Part shown: positions 53,608 to 62,670 of the stretch, one piece after another
Numbering within the stretch: the first letter of the stretch is position 1
Layout: each line of letters starts with the position of its first letter
From: Prevotellaceae bacterium MN60
GTDB taxonomy: Bacteria; Bacteroidota; Bacteroidia; Bacteroidales; Bacteroidaceae
Direction of reading: 5' to 3'
NCBI GenBank assembly: GCA_900199555.1
Contig: FZQZ01000010.1
Location: 1-64,000, forward strand
Length of the DNA stretch: 64,000 bases
The notes under the pieces: generated by a model
Told to the model about the DNA's origin: nothing
Databases searched by the model: none
The model's input: only the letters and a program-made list of their open reading frames with translations
Translations under genes and position numbers: made by a program

Positions 53608-54585
53608 ATGAGCAAGATTAAGACTATCGGTATTCTCACGTCGGGTGGTGACTCGCCTGGCATGAACGCAGCCATCCGCGCTGTGACGCGCGCCGGCATC
53701 TATAATGGTTTCACCATCAAGGGTATCTATCGTGGTTACGACGGACTTATCAAGGGCGAAGTAAAGACCTTGACTACTGAGGATGTCAGTGGCATCATTA
53801 CCCGTGGCGGTACCATCTTGAAAACTGCACGCAGCAAGGAGTTTATGACTCCAGAGGGCATGCAGAAGGCTTATGAAACTTGTAAGAAAGAGGAGATTGA
53901 TGCTTTGGTAGTTATCGGCGGTAATGGTTCGCTGACAGGCGCATGGAACTTTGGCGTGGAGTTCGACTTCCCCTGCATCGGTCTGCCTGGTACTATCGAC
54001 AACGACCTCTACGGCACTGATGCTACCATCGGTTACGATACTACGATGAACACCATCATGGAATGTGTAGACCGCATCCGCGACACTGCCAACTCACACG
54101 AGCGCATCTTCTTTATTGAGGTGATGGGACGCGATGCTGGTTTCTTGGCGCAAAACTGTGCTATTGCCTGTGGTGCCGAAGCCGCTATCGTACCAGAAGA
54201 GACTACTGACGTTGACCAGTTGGCAGCATTCATGAGTCGTGGTATCCGTAAGTCAAAGAAGTCGTGTATCGTCATCGTGTCAGAAAGCCCTAAGTGTGGC
54301 GCCCTCTACTATGCCGACCGTGTAAAGAACGAGTTCCCTGAGTTCGACGTGCGTGTATCAATCCTTGGACACTTGCAGCGTGGTGGTAGTCCTTCGGCTC
54401 GCGACCGCATCCTGGCAAGTAGTACAGGTGTTGGTGCTATCGAAGCCATCAAACAGGGGCAGCGCAACGTGATGGTAGGCTATCGCAACAACAATATAGT
54501 ATATGTACCTTTCTCCGAGTGCATACGTACCGATAAGCGTTTCGACAAACGACTCATCACAGTACTCGACGAATTGAGCATCTAA
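53608..54585 (+). CDS. pfkA: 6-phosphofructokinase
   Basis: The 325-aa enzyme phosphorylates fructose 6-phosphate in glycolysis. Motifs are [15 protein letters not shown] (phosphate binding; the Gly-Gly-Asp form is typical of ATP-dependent PFK), [14 protein letters not shown] with the catalytic Asp, EVMGRDAG and [15 protein letters not shown]. It has its own promoter and terminator, so it is a single-gene unit. Confidence 0.96.
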   Translation: MSKIKTIGILTSGGDSPGMNAAIRAVTRAGIYNGFTIKGIYRGYDGLIKGEVKTLTTEDVSGIITRGGTILKTARSKEFMTPEGMQKAYETCKKEEIDALVVIGGNGSLTGAWNFGVEFDFPCIGLPGTIDNDLYGTDATIGYDTTMNTIMECVDRIRDTANSHERIFFIEVMGRDAGFLAQNCAIACGAEAAIVPEETTDVDQLAAFMSRGIRKSKKSCIVIVSESPKCGALYYADRVKNEFPEFDVRVSILGHLQRGGSPSARDRILASSTGVGAIEAIKQGQRNVMVGYRNNNIVYVPFSECIRTDKRFDKRLITVLDELSI

Positions 54586-54588
54586 TAT

Positions 54589-54635
54589 AAGGTAAAAAGC
54601 AAAGAAAACTGAGTTTTTTCTTTGCTTTTTGCCTT
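54589..54635 (+). terminator. pfkA terminator
   Basis: A stem of about 20 bp (core AAAAAGCAAAGAAAA at 54594-54608 with TTTTCTTTGCTTTTT at 54616-54630), followed by a T-run. Confidence 0.88.
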
Positions 54636-54643
54636 CTTTTTTA

Positions 54644-54651
54644 TACCTTTG
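54644..54651 (+). promoter_or_regulatory. Putative promoter of the DUF1015 gene
   Basis: TACCTTTG about 45 nt before the ATG at 54696, directly after the pfkA terminator. Confidence 0.65.
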
Positions 54652-54695
54652 TGCACTATTAAAAATGTGCACAATTTAATAATATAATTTTTATC

Positions 54696-55943
54696 ATGGC
54701 CATTGTAAAACCATTTAAAGGTATACGCCCACCCAAAGAACTGGTGGAGCAGGTAGAGAGTCGCCCATACGACGTGCTGGACTCAGAAGAGGCTCGCGCT
54801 GAAGCTGGCGACAACGAGAAAAGTCTGTATCACATCATCAAGCCCGAAATCGACTTCCCCGTAGGCACCTCTGAGTACGACCCAAAGGTGTATGAGAAGG
54901 CAGCTGAGAACTTCCAGAAGTTCCAGGACAAGGGTTGGCTGGTGCAGGATGAGAAGGAGCACTACTACATCTATGCACAAACGATGAACGGAAAGACACA
55001 GTACGGTCTTGTAGTCTGCGCCCATACAGACGACTATATGGCAGGGCGCATCAAGAAACATGAGCTGACCCGTCGCGACAAAGAGGAAGACCGCATGAAG
55101 CATGTTCGTGTGAATAATGCCAACATCGAGCCTGTATTCTTTGCTTATCCCGACAACGCCGTGCTCAACGAGCTGATTATGCGCTATGCTGCTACCAAGC
55201 CCGAATACGACTTCATCGCCCCCATCGATGGTTTCCGCCATCAGTTCTGGGTAATCAACGATGACAAGGATACACAGACTATCACTGCCGAGTTTGGCAA
55301 GATGCCAAGTTTGTATATTGCCGATGGTCACCACCGCTCTGCTGCTGCAGCCCTCGTAGGTGCAGAAAAGCAGAAGCAGAATCCTAACCACAAAGGTGAC
55401 GAGGAGTACAACTACTTCATGGCTGTATGCTTCCAAGCCAGTCAGCTCACCATTCTCGACTACAACCGTGTAGTGAAAGATCTCAACGGTCTCTCTTCTG
55501 AGGAGTTCCTCGCTGCCCTGCAGGTAAACTTTGAGGTAGAGGACAAAGGCACGGAAATCTACAAGCCTCAGCAGTTACATGAGTTCTCATTGTATCTCGA
55601 TAGCCACTGGTATAGCCTCAAGGCTAAGGAGGGTACTTACGACAATAGCGACCCCATCGGTGTATTGGATGTAGATATTTCTAGCCGTCTGATTCTCGAC
55701 GAGATACTGAACATTGGCGACCTGCGCTCTTCTAAGCGTATCGACTTTGTGGGCGGTCTGCGTGGACTCGGCGAACTGAAGCGTCGTGTAGATAATGGCG
55801 AGATGCGTGCTGCCCTGGCACTCTATCCCGTATCTATGCAGCAGATTATGGATATTGCCGACAGCGGTAAGATTATGCCTCCTAAGGCTACTTGGTTTGA
55901 GCCAAAGCTGCGCTCAGGTCTAGTAATCCATAAGCTAGCATAA
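54696..55943 (+). CDS. DUF1015 family protein
   Basis: The 415-aa protein starts IVKPFKGIRPPKELVEQVESRPYDVLDSEEAR, and contains YIADGHHRSAAAA, both hallmarks of DUF1015. These proteins are often encoded beside serA/serC in Bacteroidetes, as I recall; here the gene lies 3.8 kb beyond serA, with repeats, lipoproteins, a cupin and pfkA between. Function is not firmly known; GHHR suggests a ParB/sulfiredoxin-like nucleotide-using fold, an inference. Confidence 0.88.
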   Translation: MAIVKPFKGIRPPKELVEQVESRPYDVLDSEEARAEAGDNEKSLYHIIKPEIDFPVGTSEYDPKVYEKAAENFQKFQDKGWLVQDEKEHYYIYAQTMNGKTQYGLVVCAHTDDYMAGRIKKHELTRRDKEEDRMKHVRVNNANIEPVFFAYPDNAVLNELIMRYAATKPEYDFIAPIDGFRHQFWVINDDKDTQTITAEFGKMPSLYIADGHHRSAAAALVGAEKQKQNPNHKGDEEYNYFMAVCFQASQLTILDYNRVVKDLNGLSSEEFLAALQVNFEVEDKGTEIYKPQQLHEFSLYLDSHWYSLKAKEGTYDNSDPIGVLDVDISSRLILDEILNIGDLRSSKRIDFVGGLRGLGELKRRVDNGEMRAALALYPVSMQQIMDIADSGKIMPPKATWFEPKLRSGLVIHKLA

Positions 55944-55977
55944 CTAGGAATTCCTAGGGAGACCTAGGATATCCTAG
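55944..55977. repeat. Two 14-bp palindromes of paired heptamers
   Basis: CTAGGAATTCCTAG (55944-55957) and CTAGGATATCCTAG (55964-55977), six bases apart, directly after the DUF1015 stop codon. Confidence 0.9.
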
Positions 55978-55994
55978 AAACTAGAAAGAAAGTA

Positions 55995-56576
55995 ATGACA
56001 GACGAATTCAAAACCATAGCAACAACAAGCGAGGGATATTACACCGAGAAGCGGAGTAAGTTCCTCGCTTTTGCCCACCCCGTTAAGACCATCGACGAGG
56101 TGAAAGACATCATAGCTGGCTATCGCAAGAAGTATTACGATGCCCGCCATGTTTGCTATGCCTATATGCTGGGCGCTGAGCGCACGGAGTTCCGTGCCAA
56201 CGACGACGGCGAGCCTTCATCTACTGCAGGAAAACCAATCCTCGGACAAATCAACTCCAACGAGCTCACCGATATTCTTATCGTGGTAGTGCGCTACTAT
56301 GGCGGTGTCAACCTAGGCACCAGTGGCCTCATCGTAGCCTATCGCGAGGCAGCAGCCGACGCCATCAACCACGCCACGATTGAAACCCGTCAGGTAGAAG
56401 AGCTTATCACCTACTCTTTTGCCTATCCCCAGATGAACGATGTGATGCGCATCGTGAAGGATATGAATCCCCGCATCGTCAGTCAGACCTACGAAGGTAG
56501 CACCTGCACCATCGTATTATCCATCCGTAAGGGCGAAGCCGACCAGCTGCGCACCCGTCTCCAAAAGCTATTATAA
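55995..56576 (+). CDS. YigZ/IMPACT family protein
   Basis: The 193-aa protein has the family signature RANDDGEPSSTAGKPILGQI and VRYYGGVNLGTSGLIVAYREAA, with a C-terminal DUF1949 domain. Eukaryotic IMPACT regulates Gcn2; the bacterial role is unclear. It is 51 nt downstream of the DUF1015 gene and may share its transcript. Confidence 0.9.
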   Translation: MTDEFKTIATTSEGYYTEKRSKFLAFAHPVKTIDEVKDIIAGYRKKYYDARHVCYAYMLGAERTEFRANDDGEPSSTAGKPILGQINSNELTDILIVVVRYYGGVNLGTSGLIVAYREAAADAINHATIETRQVEELITYSFAYPQMNDVMRIVKDMNPRIVSQTYEGSTCTIVLSIRKGEADQLRTRLQKLL

Positions 56577-56588
56577 TTCTTTGCTAAA

Positions 56589-56651
56589 AGTTTGGCGGCA
56601 TAATTCAAAGAGAATTATGCGTAAATTCTCCTTGAATTATGCCGTCAAACT
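56589..56651. repeat. Inverted pair of 22-bp units between convergent genes
   Basis: AGTTTGGCGGCATAATTCAA (56589-56608) pairs with TTGAATTATGCCGTCAAACT (56632-56651) at 19 of 20 positions, with an inner GAGAATT/AATTCTC pair. It could serve as a bidirectional terminator. Confidence 0.85.
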
Positions 56652-56665
56652 ATTTGCGTCAATTT

Positions 56666-58213
56666 CTATCGTGACAAATAGGCTGCGCACTGCTCTGCAC
56701 ATCGCTCTCCATCAACACCTGCAGAGACGATACCGCCAGCATAGCCAGCACCCTCACCACAAGGGAAGAGGCCCTCAAGGCGGACATGCATCAAGGTTTC
56801 ATTGTTGCGAAGAATGCGAACAGGCGAAGAGGTGCGCGTCTCTACACCTATCATCAATGCCTCGTTGGTGAGGAATCCGTGACTCTGACGACCAAACGCC
56901 TTGAAACCTTCTTGCAGTCGATGACTGATAGCCTCGGGCAACCAGAAATGCAGAGGCGATGATATCAAACCTGGTGCATACGACGAGCGAGGCAAATCAT
57001 AGCTCAGGCGCTTATTCACAAAGTCTGCCATACGCTGGGCAGGAGCCGTTTGCTTCATATTACCCTGTTGCCAGCAGTTGCGCTCCAACTGTTCTTGGTA
57101 GTGCATCACACGCAGTGGGTCATCACCCTCCACATCTTCTGCACGCAGTTCTACCACCATACCAGAGTTAGACCATTGTCCACCACGGTTAGAAGGACTC
57201 ATGCCATTAACCACTATCTGCTCCTTGTCGGTAGCGGCAGGAATAACAAAGCCACCAGGACACATACAGAAAGAATAGACACCACGGCCATCCACCTGAG
57301 TGACAAACGAGTATTCAGCAGCAGGCAGATACTTACCTCTACCTAATTTATTATGGTATTGTATCTGGTCTATCAGTGCTGAAGGATGCTCCAAGCGTAC
57401 ACCTACAGCAATACCCTTGGCTTCCAGTTCAATCTTACTCTCGTTTAAGTAGCGATAGACATCGCGAGCGCTATGACCAGTAGCAAGAATAACAGGGCCG
57501 TGATATTCATTGTCGGCTGCATAACAGCCGACCACTCGATTACCATCGAGAATCAGACTCGTCATTTTGGTTTGGAAGTGCACCTCTCCACCACAACGAA
57601 GAATGGTGTTGCGCATATTCTCAATGACACGAGGCAACTTGTCTGTACCAATATGTGGATGGGCATCGGCAAGAATATTGGTAGAGGCTCCATGCTGACA
57701 GAACACATTGAGAATTTTCTCAATATTACCACGCTTCTTAGAGCGAGTATAGAGCTTGCCATCTGAATAGGCTCCTGCTCCACCCTCACCAAAGCAGTAG
57801 TTGCTCTCGGCATCAACCTTCTGCGTCTTTGTAATCTGTGACAGGTCTTTCTTGCGTTCATGCACATCCTTGCCTCGTTCGAGCACGATAGGACGCAGGC
57901 CCAACTCGATAAGTCGCAAGGCAGCAAAGAGTCCACCAGGGCCAGCACCTACAACAATCACCTGCGGCTTATTACTTACATCAGGATATTCAGTAGGCTG
58001 ATAGGCATCGTCTTGCGCTGGTTCGTTGATATATACACGTACCTTTAGATTGACAAAGATGGTGCGCTGGCGAGCATCAATGCTACGACGCAAGATGCGC
58101 AAAGCCGTAACGGTGCGCACATCGAAGCCATACTCGTCGGCCAAAAAGCTACGCAGTGCCTGCTCATTAGCAGCCACATGCGGCTGGACACGTATTTGAT
58201 ACTCTTGTATCAT
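56666..58213 (-). CDS. FAD-dependent oxidoreductase (COG2509-like)
   Basis: The 515-aa flavoprotein begins with an N-terminal extension, then the dinucleotide fold VIVVGAGPGGLFAALRLIELGLRPIVLERG, the FGEGGAGAYSDGKLYTR motif, ILATGHSARDVY and a C-terminal LFPCGEGAGYAGGIVSAGVDG. These fit the COG2509 group of uncharacterised FAD dehydrogenases. Substrate unknown. It is last in a leftward operon and overlaps the YkvA-family gene by 4 nt. Confidence 0.9.
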   Translation of the reverse strand: MIQEYQIRVQPHVAANEQALRSFLADEYGFDVRTVTALRILRRSIDARQRTIFVNLKVRVYINEPAQDDAYQPTEYPDVSNKPQVIVVGAGPGGLFAALRLIELGLRPIVLERGKDVHERKKDLSQITKTQKVDAESNYCFGEGGAGAYSDGKLYTRSKKRGNIEKILNVFCQHGASTNILADAHPHIGTDKLPRVIENMRNTILRCGGEVHFQTKMTSLILDGNRVVGCYAADNEYHGPVILATGHSARDVYRYLNESKIELEAKGIAVGVRLEHPSALIDQIQYHNKLGRGKYLPAAEYSFVTQVDGRGVYSFCMCPGGFVIPAATDKEQIVVNGMSPSNRGGQWSNSGMVVELRAEDVEGDDPLRVMHYQEQLERNCWQQGNMKQTAPAQRMADFVNKRLSYDLPRSSYAPGLISSPLHFWLPEAISHRLQEGFKAFGRQSHGFLTNEALMIGVETRTSSPVRILRNNETLMHVRLEGLFPCGEGAGYAGGIVSAGVDGERCAEQCAAYLSR

Positions 58214-58599
58214 TCTTCGCTGAAGAGGTCATTAATCTCGTCAATCTCATCCTCGTCGAACCACTTGCTCAGACGATTCTTAGCCTTCTGCTGAATCTCA
58301 GGGTCAACATCTACCCACACCTTCTTCAGCACAAAGAGCAATACAGCGAGGTCATCAGTCAAGCCAGCGATGGGAATAGCATCGGGGATGACATCCAATG
58401 GACTAATCATATAGCCCAAGGCTCCAATAATCATGGCCTTGTTGGCGGTGCTAACCTTATCGCTCTGCAGTGTGTAATACAGAATAAGGGCAGCATAGAC
58501 TAATTTAGCTCCGGCACGCTTAGCGATGCGTGCAATCTTATCCACAAAGTCCGACTGTGAGAACTTGTTGGCATACTTCATAAAATCGGGTAGTTCCAT
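58210..58599 (-). CDS. YkvA family (DUF1232) membrane protein
   Basis: The 129-aa protein has a DUF1232 core: ALILYYTLQSDKVSTANKAMIIGALGYMISPLDVIPDAIPIAGLTDDLAVL. The segment YMISPLDVIPD is diagnostic. Function unknown. It lies between the DUF1460 gene and the flavoprotein gene. Confidence 0.88.
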   Translation of the reverse strand: MELPDFMKYANKFSQSDFVDKIARIAKRAGAKLVYAALILYYTLQSDKVSTANKAMIIGALGYMISPLDVIPDAIPIAGLTDDLAVLLFVLKKVWVDVDPEIQQKAKNRLSKWFDEDEIDEINDLFSEE

Positions 58600-58640
58600 A
58601 AACTTTTATCCTATTATTTAGTTATTATTATGATATTCTA

Positions 58641-59486
58641 TTAATTGATACGAATGATACGGATGCCCGTATGTGAGGGATGTTTCTGCAGATACTGATA
58701 GAGTGTCATCGGCTCTTGTACCACTTTCTTATGTATCTGAGAGGCGTTGAGCAGATGAAGTCCGTCTTTCTTCCATACGGCAAAACCGAGGTGCGCAATA
58801 TCCAACCCTTTCTTATTACAGGTGATGGCGATGATGTCACCATCGTGAACGGCCTGACGCAGCGCCTTGGTATTACGCTTGAGCACAGACTTAGGGATAT
58901 AGCGACTGGTGGTTCTGCTGAGAGTTTCTTCCTGCTGACGAATCACCGATACCCATTCGGGATGAGCCTTTAATGCCTGATAGGCATCGGGATGGGTACT
59001 CATATAGTTTACATTGATATGCTGCACAGCCGAGAAAGGAGGATTAGGACTTTGTATCTCCTTGACAATAGACATGGCAGTCTTGTCGGCAATCCAGTCG
59101 GAGAAATAATGCAAACGAGAAGGATAGCCATCCAGTTTACCCTTACGATAGCGCAGGGTGCGCAACGTGGAGAGGTAATCATTCCAACTGCGTTTTCCCT
59201 GATGAGCACACAGCGTAAGGGCTGTCACCGTTTCTACCAGCGTAGTACAATCCAACTGACGAGTATTTACCACCAACTGCTCCGCAGGATTGACCTCAAG
59301 GGTATGAGCCACATATGGTATATTCAAGAACTGACGGGCAAACCACAACGTAGTAGTCTGCTTATTGGCATCACGCAACAAACGACAAATCTTCAAGCTG
59401 TCTGCTCGCTGATAAGTTACTCGTTGTTGAGCCCATCCGTTTAGGCTGCCCATGAGCAGCATCATATATAATAGCAGTATTCTCAT
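58641..59486 (-). CDS. DUF1460 putative cell-wall amidase
   Basis: The 281-aa protein has a signal peptide (about 1-19, NGWA) and a papain-like fold with the catalytic Cys in QLDCTTLVETVTAL and a His in GLDIAHLGFAVWKKDGLHLLNAS. DUF1460 members are related to N-acetylmuramoyl-L-alanine amidases of the NlpC/P60-like superfamily. It is coupled to the upstream DUF4421 gene by a 4-nt overlap, suggesting joint envelope function. Confidence 0.88.
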   Translation of the reverse strand: MRILLLYMMLLMGSLNGWAQQRVTYQRADSLKICRLLRDANKQTTTLWFARQFLNIPYVAHTLEVNPAEQLVVNTRQLDCTTLVETVTALTLCAHQGKRSWNDYLSTLRTLRYRKGKLDGYPSRLHYFSDWIADKTAMSIVKEIQSPNPPFSAVQHINVNYMSTHPDAYQALKAHPEWVSVIRQQEETLSRTTSRYIPKSVLKRNTKALRQAVHDGDIIAITCNKKGLDIAHLGFAVWKKDGLHLLNASQIHKKVVQEPMTLYQYLQKHPSHTGIRIIRIN

Positions 59487-60589
59487 TGTTTACTCTTTTT
59501 ATAACGTGAACGCGCACCGAAGTTATAACCGATATATACATTCATGCTGCCAAAAAGATTGTTGGCGGCAAAGCGCGATGTATGATAGTTATAGGCACGG
59601 ACAATAGCCGATGCGCCAGCATACCAGCGCATATTATTATAAACCAATCCGAAACGTCCGATACCATCAATATTGAAATTGTTGGCAACAAAGCCTTCTG
59701 AGCCAACATGCTGCGTTTCTGGTTCACCATGCGTACGCTTATAAGCTAGCGCTAACGACAAGCTAGAACAGAACAGGCAGTTGCGGGCAAACACCCAGTT
59801 ATAGGCATAGCCTACAGAAGCACTGGTATTATGATATTCAAGACTATTGAACATGAGGTTTTCATCTACCTTAGCCACACCATCACCCAGACGCTGGTCC
59901 AAAAGATGCTGCAACTTCTCGTGATCAAACTCTATGCTGTTGCGCGTATAAGAGATGCCTACCATCCACGAGCCGCAACTAATCTTCTGAATAGAACTCT
60001 GTGCGAAAGCGGCTGGATAGGAGAAACGTTGATGATTGAATATGTAATAGAGGTTGATACCCGTGATGCCCACACTGAGGCCATCAAAAGGAACTCTCAT
60101 CATCTTCGACATATCCTGTTTCTTTCCCATACTGATGTCGCGAATCTGATAATCGCTACCTGTACGACGATAATAGAGGTCGGCACCTATCTGAGCACTA
60201 TAGATGCTGAAGTCAAACTCTTGTTTCATCGAATTGTAGCCAACATCAAAATTCTTCAAATCGAAGGTATAGCCAAGAAATACCCATCGCCAACCGAAAT
60301 ATGGGCCAGCCTTAACAGTGGGCTTGGGCGCCAATAGGACAGATTGACCTTCCGGTCCTGTTGTACTGAGGCGATAATAGTCGTAGGTATGGGTAGCCTG
60401 TAGCATGACAGACCAGTTATAATGTTGCGGTTCTACATAATTCTCGTCAACATAACTAAAGCCACGAATGACACGGCGCAACCACCCGAGCTTCTCTTTA
60501 GGTTGTTCTTGCTCTACTTGAAGGGTGTCACCTGCCAGCACATTCAGCGTCGTCACCCAAAGAATCATCAATAATATCGTTTTCCTCAT
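59483..60589 (-). CDS. DUF4421 outer-membrane protein
   Basis: A signal peptide (ending VLAG) precedes a 350-residue beta-rich protein with the segments FSYVDENYVEPQHYNWSVML and VKAGPYFGWRWVFLGYTFDL, the DUF4421 core. Regular alternation of aromatic and polar residues suggests an outer-membrane barrel. Function unknown. It follows the Gfo/Idh gene by 3 nt. Confidence 0.85.
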   Translation of the reverse strand: MRKTILLMILWVTTLNVLAGDTLQVEQEQPKEKLGWLRRVIRGFSYVDENYVEPQHYNWSVMLQATHTYDYYRLSTTGPEGQSVLLAPKPTVKAGPYFGWRWVFLGYTFDLKNFDVGYNSMKQEFDFSIYSAQIGADLYYRRTGSDYQIRDISMGKKQDMSKMMRVPFDGLSVGITGINLYYIFNHQRFSYPAAFAQSSIQKISCGSWMVGISYTRNSIEFDHEKLQHLLDQRLGDGVAKVDENLMFNSLEYHNTSASVGYAYNWVFARNCLFCSSLSLALAYKRTHGEPETQHVGSEGFVANNFNIDGIGRFGLVYNNMRWYAGASAIVRAYNYHTSRFAANNLFGSMNVYIGYNFGARSRYKKSKQ

Positions 60590-60592
60590 TAC

Positions 60593-61576
60593 TTAAAATT
60601 TTCCCAAGATACGATCCAGTACCCAGTTTACTGGCGTAGCCGACACACTAGTACATTCACAAATACCAATGCCCTGCAGATGTTCGCAGACACTCTTAAT
60701 AAGGGGATACTGCACATAAGGAGGATTGGGAACTACCAGTTCTTGTATTCCCTCACTGGTGTGCAGATGAATAGGCTTATAATCAAATACGGAGAAGCTA
60801 ACCAGTCCCTGGTCTCCGATAATCTCGATACGGTCTTCACGAGCAGAGTCGTGAGCAACAAAGCACCACGAGCCACTACCAGGCACTCCACTCTCGAACT
60901 CAAAACATGCACTTACGGAGTCCTCGGCATCATAGAGCTTACCACGATTGGCACGAATGCCACGCGCCTCAAGGATAACGCCAAAGATATGTTGCATGAT
61001 GTCAAGCTGGTGGGGAGCCAAGTCATAGAAGTAACCTCCACCGGCAATATCTGGTTGCAAACGCCAAGGGAGCTCGCCCTGATTAGAATAGTCTAACTCG
61101 CGAGGAGGCACTGCAAAACGAATCTGGACATTGAGGACCTTACCAATAATACCATTATCAACAATCTCCTTGACCTTTTGGAAGTAAGGAAGATAACGGC
61201 GATAGTAAGCAACAAAGCAAGGCACACCCGTCTCTTCACTAACTCGATTGATGCGGGCACAGTCTTCATAAGATGCTGCCAGAGGCTTCTCTACATACAC
61301 AGGTTTGCCCGCCTTCATGGCCATAATGGCAAAAGTGGCATGACTGCTGGGAGGAGTAGCAATATAAACGGCATTCACGTCGGGATCATCGATAAGCTCT
61401 TGAGCATCCGTATACCATTTAGGTATCCCATGACGCACAGCATAACTGCGCGCCTTCTGCTCCTGTCGGCTCATCACTGCCACGACACTAGAGCCCTCAA
61501 CCTCTGAGAACGCTGGGCCGCTCTTCTTTTCCGTTACCTCACCACATCCGATGAAGCCCCACTGCAATATCTTCAT
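60593..61576 (-). CDS. Gfo/Idh/MocA family oxidoreductase
   Basis: The start MKILQWGFIGCGEVTEKKSGPAF at 61576 gives 327 aa; the longer frame to 61669 crosses the promoter. The NAD(P)-binding GFIGCGEVTE, the EKPLA motif (VYVEKPLAASYEDC) and GGGYFYDLAPHQLDIMQHIFG support the family. These enzymes oxidise or reduce sugars and inositols; substrate unknown. It heads a five-gene leftward operon. The -7 box lies only 8 nt from the ATG, so the mRNA is nearly leaderless. Confidence 0.92.
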   Translation of the reverse strand: MKILQWGFIGCGEVTEKKSGPAFSEVEGSSVVAVMSRQEQKARSYAVRHGIPKWYTDAQELIDDPDVNAVYIATPPSSHATFAIMAMKAGKPVYVEKPLAASYEDCARINRVSEETGVPCFVAYYRRYLPYFQKVKEIVDNGIIGKVLNVQIRFAVPPRELDYSNQGELPWRLQPDIAGGGYFYDLAPHQLDIMQHIFGVILEARGIRANRGKLYDAEDSVSACFEFESGVPGSGSWCFVAHDSAREDRIEIIGDQGLVSFSVFDYKPIHLHTSEGIQELVVPNPPYVQYPLIKSVCEHLQGIGICECTSVSATPVNWVLDRILGKF

Positions 61577-61584
61577 AATCGAGT

Positions 61585-61593
61585 GCAAAGATA
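61585..61593 (-). promoter_or_regulatory. Putative promoter of the Gfo/Idh operon
   Basis: TATCTTTGC on the minus strand ending 8 nt before the ATG at 61576. Confidence 0.7.
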
Positions 61594-61635
61594 CGAAATA
61601 TTTCTTAATTCTTCTCAAAAAAAGGAATGATTTCT

Positions 61636-61667
61636 TTTGTTTTATGCTTGCATAATCGTACCTTTGC
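61636..61667 (+). promoter_or_regulatory. Promoter of the membrane protein/hisB unit
   Basis: TTTG at 61636-61639 and TACCTTTGC at 61659-61667, 19 nt apart, match both consensus boxes. The ATG at 61684 follows. Confidence 0.8.
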
Positions 61668-61683
61668 ACTGTTAAACTATAAA

Positions 61684-62670
61684 ATGATGAACCAAGAAGA
61701 AAAAGACATATTATTTAAAGCCCGTAGTTATCGTAGTGTATTAGCAGCGGGCATCAGATTATACACGAGTAACTTCCGCAAGTTTTTCAAAGCCTCTTGG
61801 CTCACTGCCCTACTCTATTCTCTTGTTGATGGAGCAGCATCTACGCTGATGACTCTGAAGATTCCTGCCATTTTCGTAGCGATTATGTTGCAGATTCAGA
61901 AGTATCATGGCATCTTTATAGAACCTTTACTGCATTATGCATGGACGATATTTGCCATTATGTGGTTCTTCATAGCTGCGTTTGCAGTACTGGCACTAGC
62001 CCATGGCACCATCATGAACCAATTGAAAGAGCATCAAGAGACGGGTAGCATATCGATACCCACGAGTTGGTTCAAGCCATCTGTAAAGTTGATGGGGCGC
62101 ACACTGAAAGGTTTATTCTTCACAGGATTCATCTTTATTGGATTTTATATCTTGGAGATAGCTTTACTGGCTGCCCTTGAAGCCATTAAGCCGGGCATTA
62201 TCATGCAGGCTCCATTTACCGTATTCGGTTGCATCACAATAGTCAACACGCTTATGTCATTACTGGCATTACCCTTATTCTATGTACTGCCTAAATATGT
62301 ATTAAACAATGATAAAGGTTATTGGAGCACATTGGCAAGCAGCTATGGTTGTGGTATTCGTCATTGGGGCTCACTATTCCTAGTATTCTTTGTCAGCATA
62401 CTGTTGATAGCCATTGTAGGATTGGTCATTATACTACCAGCTAACATATTGTATATTGCCAACTATATGGCTCAGATGGGACAGCTCTATGGCGACCCAT
62501 TGGGAATGCCATCGTATATGACACCGATGACCTACATCACCTATGTATTGTGCAACTTTATTGAGTTCTATGCCCTGTTGCTATTGTTGTTGCACAGCTA
62601 CTATGCATATGGTTCTATAGAAGCAAAAGAACAAGAAAGAAAACAACAAAAACTAGACATACTATCATGA
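61684..62670 (+). CDS. Multi-pass membrane protein of unknown function
   Basis: About 328 aa from the ATG at 61684 (61687 also possible). Roughly six hydrophobic helices are seen, e.g. [40 protein letters not shown] and [19 protein letters not shown]. The C-terminal tail is short and charged ([13 protein letters not shown]). No family recognised. It overlaps hisB by 4 nt, so the two are co-translated, although the connection with histidine synthesis is unclear. Confidence 0.8.
   Translation: MMNQEEKDILFKARSYRSVLAAGIRLYTSNFRKFFKASWLTALLYSLVDGAASTLMTLKIPAIFVAIMLQIQKYHGIFIEPLLHYAWTIFAIMWFFIAAFAVLALAHGTIMNQLKEHQETGSISIPTSWFKPSVKLMGRTLKGLFFTGFIFIGFYILEIALLAALEAIKPGIIMQAPFTVFGCITIVNTLMSLLALPLFYVLPKYVLNNDKGYWSTLASSYGCGIRHWGSLFLVFFVSILLIAIVGLVIILPANILYIANYMAQMGQLYGDPLGMPSYMTPMTYITYVLCNFIEFYALLLLLLHSYYAYGSIEAKEQERKQQKLDILS

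Noticed and set aside
56581..56871. Plus-strand frame of 96 codons after the YigZ-family gene
   Set aside because: Begins in the 22-bp repeat and continues antisense to the well-supported flavoprotein gene.
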